Below, one piece after another: positions 56,625 through 64,000 of a stretch of 64,000 nucleotides of DNA. The stretch's first letter is position 1, and every line of letters begins with the position of its first letter. The stretch comes from Chlorophyllum brunneum (taxonomy: Eukaryota; Basidiomycota; Agaricomycetes; Agaricales; Agaricaceae). Location of the stretch: assembly GCA_963576785.1 (NCBI GenBank), contig OY756146.1, positions 744,001 through 808,000 of the forward strand. The letters run 5' to 3'. A model generated the notes under the pieces. The model did no database searches and was not told where the DNA came from. It saw only the letters and a list, made by a program, of their open reading frames with translations. A program made the position numbers and the translations under genes.

Positions 56625-59600
56625 ACTCCCAGCTTTCCAAGTTCTGGTGTGATGTTGTTGGGAATGACATGATGCCCATGGTACTTCCTTGCTGCCTATG
56701 TAGCCTGTCTGCTATTTATATTTGCTATAGCAGAGCTAGATCTTGTTTTGGGAATCAGTCTCCCAAGTCAACATATATTTCTACAAAATTCATATTCGCA
56801 TGTTTCCTACTATTATCTACAACTTGTAGGGACTGCCTTTGAGACACCGTCTTCTGATGCAGCAAAAAACATGTTTTTCGTGTTAATTAACTGTGCACCT
56901 TCCATTTTGAGCAATGTCACGGCTCTCACGTGATATTAGTCGATTATGGATGACATCTGCCTTAGCATAGAAAATCCCCTTGACCCTCGAAACTATCTCG
57001 AGTCCCGTTTATCCACCCGTTCTGCCTTCAGTGAGGTCACTAGCCAACGGCGCTCTTCCACTTGTAAATCAGAACCACAACAATTTCGTAGGACCTGGAC
57101 TACACTGCTCACGATCAACAAGGAGATTTGGAGCACCAATTATCACGAGCGTCCCGTCTGATAAAGTTCAGAGATATCAAGATGTCATAGATTAGATTTC
57201 AGAATTCTCAATTAGACTCGATGGCCCGCCAGGGAATCGGACTTGGGCTCATGATCAGGACCTGCATTCGCAGATTTAGTTTCATCACGTTGAATTCTGA
57301 GATGCCAGGTTTGGATGATTTAGATACCGGTGACTTTATTGTCTAACGGCAGACTTTGACACGTTTTCTGTTCCTCGTGCTGTGTTCCTATCTTTGTGGA
57401 TAATTTTCGGTAGCAGTGGCCCATAAGCGCCATCGCATATCAGGATTGTTGAGCAATCCGGTAACTAAAGTATTCAGCGTTCGAAATTTCCTGAATTACC
57501 CTAGCTATCGCCGGCGGTGATCAAGTCACGGTAGATCACTGAGATGAGCGATTAAGAAAAGGACAAAGCAAAGCAGAACCCTTCTGCAACGTGTTTTCTA
57601 CCATTCGGCCCCTTTCGGAACGTAGTAGAACGTTGGGAATTTCCGTTATCATTTTTCCCTTCATCTGAAGCGAGCGACTGGAGCGTTCTGAGGCTGTGGC
57701 TTAGCCTCTGGACGCAGTGGACCCCTGAAACCGAAACGAGGCGTAGCAAGAGTATGTTGTGAGCGGCGGAGTATAACGAAATGCGACACAACGGAACGCG
57801 ATGGGATTGAGGGTACCTGTCACTGGACGAGTGTACCCTAAATTCTAGGGTGGTGTTGGCTTTGCTTTTTGCTCGCCTGACGGAGCTTGTGTTTCGGAAA
57901 TTTGACATGAAGCAATCATAGGCTTGTGAGCGAGCCGGCATGAGTCGTAGATACGTAGGCGTTCGGATGGGCCATGGATATTTCGAACATCAACGACATC
58001 CCAGGACCCGATCGCGCTCATAATGAGAAACAAAAGTCCAGAAGTCCAGAGGACAAGGTTATGATATGTGGTTGTAGAGAAGTCACTTACGTTCAAATCT
58101 TCAAACTCATACGTATGAACCCACAAGTATCTGCACACTATGTCCCATCAACATCGCACTAACGATCATGAAACTCCATTAGCGTAGATCAAAGCCCTGG
58201 TCCCTGCTGAAGGGATCCAATCAACAGGTAACTGTTCCAAGCCCTCCACACGGCTAATGCTAGAAACTTTCCAACGACGGCCATCCCATGGGGATCCCAC
58301 GCGGAAACACAAAATGCCAAGAACGTAAAACCAGGTGTGTTAGAGAATTCGGGGGGACACTCGAGAACCAAGAATCAGGGGGGAAGAGACGGAAGGGAAG
58401 CATCAATAGTTCATCGTTTGAGGTGGACTGGAGCTACAGCTGCAGCTACTGCGATATGATACAGTCAATTGCGAAGAGTTTGACATTCGTGTCAACACAT
58501 TCATTTGCCAGGTTGGCCCAGTCTAGCGTCGCCGATTTCGCCCCTGGTACGGCGCAGGACATCGGACAGAGTAACGAAAGCTCTCTCCCTCTAGATTCGG
58601 ATTCGCGGCGTCTTGAACACCGAAGCTTCAAGGTTTCCAGCACCAAATAGAAGGTCGAAAAGATAGAAGGGTACAACTGGGTTGCGTGCAACAGTTCTTA
58701 ACGCCCAAACATGACACGCAAACGCTTCGTTTTTCCCCGGTGCAACAAGGTCCGGATCCGGGAGATCCGGCCACCAAAAAGCCCAACGTCAAGGTCACCG
58801 GACCAGCCGGATCTCGGAACCTAAAGGAAGCAAATGTTTCCCGAACAAGGGACTCTATAAGGAGTCAGAACTAAGGGGGGCGTAGCGCGTAGGCAAGAAA
58901 GGGTCCTGTACGGCGTAGGGATTCCGGAGCCAACACAGGGGTGGAGAGAAGAAGAGGGGGAGGCAAAAAACGCCTTGCGCAGTGAGGGAGCTTCTCAGTC
59001 TGATTCTTCTCCGTGATTCGTGATTTCTTTTGATTCTTTTTGCCTTACGCCCCCCTTGATCTGATCACGCAGTCGCCGGTGGTCTATTCTAAGCGACAGG
59101 AATGCGGATCCTGTCCAGAATGATTGCCTGGTATAGATACAGGGCGGGTTGCGAACTGTATGGAGGTACTTACCTGTGGGTATATTGGCGTCTTGGGCCT
59201 TGGGAGACGGATAGTCCAACGAAATGGAATGGTAAGCATGACACGACATGATGCTGGTTGAATGGAAACTACTCCCTCTGGAGTCCCATGCCATCGGCTT
59301 TTGCGAGTTATGTTGGACGCGGTGTTCGAGTGTGCGTGGATTTGTGGGAGAAGAGAATCGATTGGGTCGTCAACGCACTAAGGGGTGGATCTCGTTTCTC
59401 TTTGGCTTCGCAAGGTGAGAGAATAACAATAAAGTGGGCCCAGAGAGTTGTATCCCGTGGCGTGGTGTTCTCATAACATGCGCGCTCGATCCGGGGTTAA
59501 GGCCCCTCAAAAATAGCATCAGATGGGGGGCCTCAATCTGCCTGGTGATTCGCCGCTCATTGATCGTTGTTGCTCGTATGGGACGATAACGAAAAAGGGA

Positions 59601-60842
59601 AGAGTTTTTTTGTCTGAACTCATTGTTCAAACGTTGAAAACGTTTGGTCCCAGAACGGTTGAAAACAACGAGAGGGAGGAGGGGGATATGCAACCCTGAA
59701 TCAGATGAATTTAAACGGCTCTTTCATCCGCACCAGGGTGGTTCAGGAAACACACAGCGAACAACCCCGTTTCGTCTAATCTTCCCTACTCATGATGCTA
59801 AAACAAACCGCGTGCGCAGACGCGCTCCCGGTGGTTCGGCAACTTATCTAGAGTATCTATCATCTGGGATCATATGAAAAGGGCGAATTCTATTCGACGC
59901 CAGTCGCTTATGCTTTAACTGCTCCCTGACCTTACGGAAGGGGCAGGGAAGGCCATGACAGATCGGAGTCCCGCAACAATGTAAAAAAAACACGACATCA
60001 ATTCAATAATGTTGCGGTAATTACAGTTTGCTGTCCCGTCTGTTCCCTTCTGAGTCACTCTCTGTTCAGCTGGCGGGCTGGCAGGCAGACTGGCAGGCAT
60101 ATGATCAATTGCCACAGAACAGAACAGAACTCGAGAAGCACAAGAACCTTTAAAAGAAAAAGGAAAGAAAAAAAAAAAGAGTCCGTCCGCTGTGAACCGA
60201 AGATTGAAGATATTCTATTCCGGGTGAAGTGGGATTCCACTCTTTCGGTGGGTTCGCATGTTAAATGGTGGGGTGGCTACTGGCCCCAACGGCGACCTGG
60301 ATTCCGATGGAGTCCATCCCCCACGCCTGTTCGCAGTGCCGAATGCAACGGGAAGAAAAGGAATCCGCCAGATGGGGCGCCAGGATTCCAGAGACGTGTT
60401 GGTATACAAAGGGAGGGGTTTGCGGCTCGGGGATTACAGTTAATCAGTAAATTAACTTCTTACGGTTTTGGGGAAGGAAGGGGTGTAGTGTTGGATGCTT
60501 GCAGGGTGATGGCAACGGGGATCTGGGCTAGCACATCTCGGTGGTCGACCCTGAGAGGATGAAGCGATCAAAGCATCAGAGGGATGACGGATTTGAGTGA
60601 GCCGGATTGTGATCCTCGGTGAGAGAGAGGGAGGGGTGGGTGGACGGTAGGATGGCAGCAGGGTGGCTGAGATCCAGGATGGGGCGATGGGAGGCGTATT
60701 TTGGACTGTGATACTCTGAGAAGATATTTGGGATAATCGCTGCAAGGCACTCTGCTATAGTTCATACACGCGTCTGCCCTACCGTCCTCTCCCTCCGCTC
60801 ATTTATCTCCTCCGCTCCTCCTCCCTCTCCCAAATCCCCACA
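56625..60842. other. Gene-poor region between the island and the last gene
   Basis: GC content and CpG return to genic levels from about 56740. Short coding-like patches exist: 56980-57190 plus (SPVYPPVLPSVRSLANGALP) and 57845-58138 minus, where a frame with a hydrophobic stretch (LVLWTSGLLFLIMSAIGSWD) contains a GTAAGT donor. I could not assemble a gene around either. From about 58650 to 60842 nothing protein-like is seen; the part nearest 60843 must hold the promoter and perhaps a long leader of the gene there. Confidence 0.4.
57845..58371 (-). other. Possible fragmentary membrane-protein gene
   Basis: Two minus-strand frames, 58371-58189 (FLAFCVSAWDPHGMAVVGKF) and 58138-57845 (hydrophobic LVLWTSGLLFLIMSAIGSWD), have membrane-protein composition. 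Neither begins with ATG, and no consistent pair of splice sites was found. It could be part of a multi-exon gene or a relic. Confidence 0.2.
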
Positions 60843-63294
60843 ATGTCTTTTCTCCCACACAGGCGCTCTGAATACTACGAACAACGTCCCTATTTCCTCT
60901 CCTGGACTCACGACCTCGACTCCACCCCCTTTTCGTCCTCGTACCCCACCGACCCCGCCTCTGCATGGCAGACCACCGCACCGCTGCCCAATTTTCCACT
61001 TCGTCCTGCCTCCGACGACGGTCATTCCTTTGTCAACTCCATTCACACCACCGCAAATATCTCCAGATCCCTTTCATCCTCTCCAGGCAGCGGCAGTTCT
61101 GTCCCCATATCCACACCGAAAGACTGGTCTGTCACTCCAAGCACATCCACAGCCATGGACGACCTCTTCTCCTCGTCCCACTCCCAACCACACCAGTCCC
61201 CTCGTGTCTCCCGCTCCCACTCCCCAAGTCCTTTCACCCATCACCTCCACCACCATCACCCCACCACCAATAATAATAACGCACAACAATCCTTGACGTC
61301 CGTAGTCAAAGAAGAACCGTCCGATGGGTGTTTTATCATGGAAAATCCTACCGCAGGCTCTACATACCTAAGCGACAAAGGCCAACTTGACCCTTTGGTC
61401 ATGGGTTCCAAAATCGCTTCCTTTGTATCTAGTCAGGCATTGGCGCCTCCAACAGAAGTGCCGTTAAGGGCGACTCAGGCACCGAAGAAGATGAAAGGGA
61501 TGATGGGTGTATTCAGGATTAATCCTTTTGCGATGCACAATGGGTCTGAGGGCAAGGGTACTGCGCCGACGGTTTGTTGGGAACCGGGGCCATTGGAAGA
61601 AGAACCTGTGATGTTTGAATTTCAATTGGATTTAATCGGATATGGAGATGACGACGTTGAGGATGGGGCCGAGAGCGACCCTGGATTTGCTTGTGGCGTT
61701 CGTATGGGTATGAATGGGTTAGTCGACGTAGGGATTGAAGCGGTGTTTGGAGAAGACGGCCAGGAAGAAGTGGATACTCAAGACCCGATGATCAGGTCAT
61801 CGACAGCGATCCTTCATACATTTTCACCAGGCTTTGACCTACACGATGAATACGCCACTGGTGGTCCCGTCGTCCCTGTGAACACTAGTCACGGTTCAGA
61901 ACGATACGGGAGTACACCTAGTGGAATATCCCAAGTTCATTCGCCCGAGGATCAAGCACGGATTGTAGCTTCTTGTACCGATAACGCCAATGGGCCCGCA
62001 TTGCTACCACAAGATGATCAACAAGAGACCCCGTTTTCTCTGGATTATCATCCTCACCAGCATCAGCATCAGCATCAGCACCAGCACCAGCATCAGAGGC
62101 CACATTCGGCTGCTTCGTCCTCTGCCTATGGGCCTTTGAGGAGTAATGGTACCTGGAACCCTGTCCCAACAGTGGATATTACGCTCACCACTTCGTCCTC
62201 GGGGAGCGTACAGAATCAAATCGAAACGATAGAGGAACTGGATGATGAACAGCCTGAGTATCGTATGGGAGGAGGTCCTATCACTGCTGTTTCCAGTGCT
62301 GTTGCTCTTCCTACGGCGAGTCATATAGCCCATTACGCGACTCAACCACAAGTCACCGATGAAACTACTGGTGTAGTCGACGCAGCCAGTACATGTTCGT
62401 ATCCTTCCCTGATGGTAAGTTTTCCCCATAGCGTTAAAAGCGCTGTATCTCAGCATCTCTTTCGATGGTTTCTGATCCTTGAGCCTATAGACACAAAGTA
62501 TGCATCAACAAAACGGATACATCAACGTTGTTGACGTCCCTGAGGAATCTTCTCAAATCGCCTATCATCATCAACGACAAACAATTGACGTTACCGGCAG
62601 TGGTGACCATGCCCAAGCACATCAACTACAAACGCATACCGGGGTGGGAGCGTTAAATGGTTTGGGGTTGTATGGTATACCGACTGCTGCCGCTGCAGGT
62701 GGTCGAGGGGTAGAGAGTGGCTTACCCGGCCTTCCGGTTCTATCCCCAACGACGACGCATATATCGACGACAGCGGTGCCAAATGCGACTACGCCGTCTT
62801 CTGTGGTAGAAGTGAATCAGAATCTGCATGGGTGTTCTGCGCTTAGACAAGCGGGTCGAGGGTCTTCTCACCATCAACGCATATATGGTATGATTTCCGC
62901 ATCATAACATCTGTTCCGCTTATTTACGTGTTCCCCCATAGAACATCATCATCACCCGTATCTTCGTCCATTACACAACCCCCACCACAATCACCACCAT
63001 GCGAAGGTGGACCACTATTCTTCATCCTCTTCGTCAACAAGAGATTGCGCGTATTCGGACTATTCGGAAGAGTATGATTATGAGGAAACGAATTCAAATC
63101 CGAGTGTGTATGGTGGATGTGAACAAGAATATATAACTCCGCATCATGCTCCAACAAGTTCGCACCATTCGCACCGACATCAACACCAACAGCAACACAC
63201 TGTTACTAGTCCGGGGGGAGATCCAGTCGGACGACTTTGGTCTCGTTCTTCGTTTACTCAGAGTATGCTTTCTGGTGCCACTAGAGCGTCTTGA
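60843..63294 (+). CDS. Low-complexity His/Gln-rich hypothetical protein, 773 residues
   Basis: Three exons (60843-62414, 62491-62887 and 62942-63294; introns 76 and 54 bp) join in phase. The start is MSFLPHRRSEYYEQRPYFLS. The first 150 residues are Ser/Thr/Pro/His-rich. An ordered block of about 120 residues follows (PPTEVPLRATQAPKKMKGMM, GVFRINPFAMHNG, EEEPVMFEFQLDLIGY), which is the only domain-like part. The rest is acidic and Ser/Gln/His-rich and includes a (His-Gln)n tract coded by CAYCAG repeats at about 62050-62097. No DNA-binding domain, signal peptide or membrane segment is seen. A VKEEPSDG sequence resembles a SUMO-acceptor site, and the composition suggests a nuclear regulatory protein, but that is inference. 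Intron 1 contains early in-frame stop-free sequence, so the splice site matters. Confidence 0.82.
62050..62097 (+). repeat. CAYCAG trinucleotide-pair repeat
   Basis: About eight consecutive CAT/CAC-CAG hexamers encoding alternating His-Gln inside the hypothetical protein. A second His/Gln-rich patch is coded near 63165-63198. Such tracts vary in length between strains. Confidence 0.75.
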
Positions 63295-64000
63295 GCGGCC
63301 ACTCGAGAGAGCCCTTATCAAGTTTTCTGCTGTTGACTATTTCGCTCGTTCGTGATAATTCGCTAAAATGCTCTTTTTTTTATTGGACTTCGTAGTAGCT
63401 ATCGCTCCTTTCTCGTCCCACTATTCATCACCATCTTGGTTTTACCCCTCTTGGTCTTGCTCACTTACTTGCTTTCAAAGTTGCCAAACTTGCTGTCAGA
63501 GACACCGTCATATATACATACATACAAAATTCGCAGTTGTAGTCCGTTATGTATCACTCCGTACAATCGATATCACACCGTATTATCACAAGTAGTCCTT
63601 CCCGCATTTTTTTGGGGGCGAGTTGTCATATTGTAGTCGTAATATGTGTGCTGTTTTTTTTTTTTGTAGAGAGGGATTGTTTTTAGATATGATAATGTAG
63701 AAGCGATTGACATTTGTTTCTGCGAAAAGGTTTCTTTCCTGAACATTCGTATAATTGAATCTCCGAGCTGTTGACATTTACTGCGATTCCATGTGAAGAG
63801 AAGCTAAGAATGTCAGATCCCCGTTGCATGTAATTATATGGATTTGATTATCGATCTTCGTTCGTCGGGGTCTGAAGCAATTAGTGCCGTCCCGTTGTCG
63901 ATCGATTTTTTTGGGGGGTCAAAGAAGTTTGGAGAACCATGCTGCGAAAAAGTTTCAGAGTTTTCCAACTAGGTTCTCGTTGGGGCACTTGTGGTGCCTA
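63295..64000. other. 3' flank of the last gene
   Basis: About 700 bp with T-rich tracts (for example 63651-63665) and no gene recognised. It probably holds the 3' UTR and polyadenylation site of the gene ending at 63294. Confidence 0.5.

Noticed and set aside
60101..60562. 153-codon plus-strand frame upstream of the last gene
   Set aside because: Composition is basic and repetitive in Arg/Lys/Gly without motifs; competing frames on both strands are equally open.

Overview
The window looks like a nuclear chromosome segment of a mushroom-forming basidiomycete (Agaricomycetes). Genes are dense and split by many 45-65 bp GT-AG introns. Several families are typical of that class: a NACHT-type STAND NTPase, a tandem family of glycosylated membrane proteins, and chromodomain Ty3 retrotransposons. 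All gene models below were spliced by hand from reading frame and splice signals; no transcript or database evidence was used.

Left gene block (1-28927). In order: the 5' end of MSH6 (minus, running off the left edge); a divergent EFM7/NNT1-like methyltransferase; a convergent NACHT NTPase gene with an uncertain ORF at its 5' end; about 1.8 kb with no clear gene; a proline-rich unknown gene; an epoxide hydrolase; RPC19 (RNA polymerase I/III subunit AC19); a tiny unknown gene overlapping the leader of a serine-rich unknown gene; two tandem decayed membrane-protein paralogues; EXO1; PIG-P/GPI19; a C2H2 zinc-finger regulator; and 5-formyltetrahydrofolate cyclo-ligase. Two mismatch-repair genes (MSH6 and EXO1) lie about 17 kb apart.

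Repeat island (29157 to about 56624). About 27.5 kb of AT-rich, CpG-poor nested transposons. It contains the LTR and gag of one Ty3-like element, at least three copies of a second Ty3 chromovirus family, a long Ty1/copia remnant, a 937 bp long-TIR (Mutator-like) element, and two small TG...CA insertions. One minus-strand chromovirus copy (37363-43763) is structurally complete with 305 bp LTRs and a CATTT target duplication. Its gag is open over 394 codons, but its pol has about 17 in-frame stops, none TAG and mostly TGA. This family carries an extra ORF (ORF3, about 290 codons) between the chromodomain and the 3' LTR.

Right block (about 56625-64000). Ordinary GC content returns. One confident gene is present, a 773-residue low-complexity, His/Gln-rich protein of unknown function (60843-63294), behind a long region without a convincing gene. 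No rRNA, tRNA or CRISPR array was recognised.
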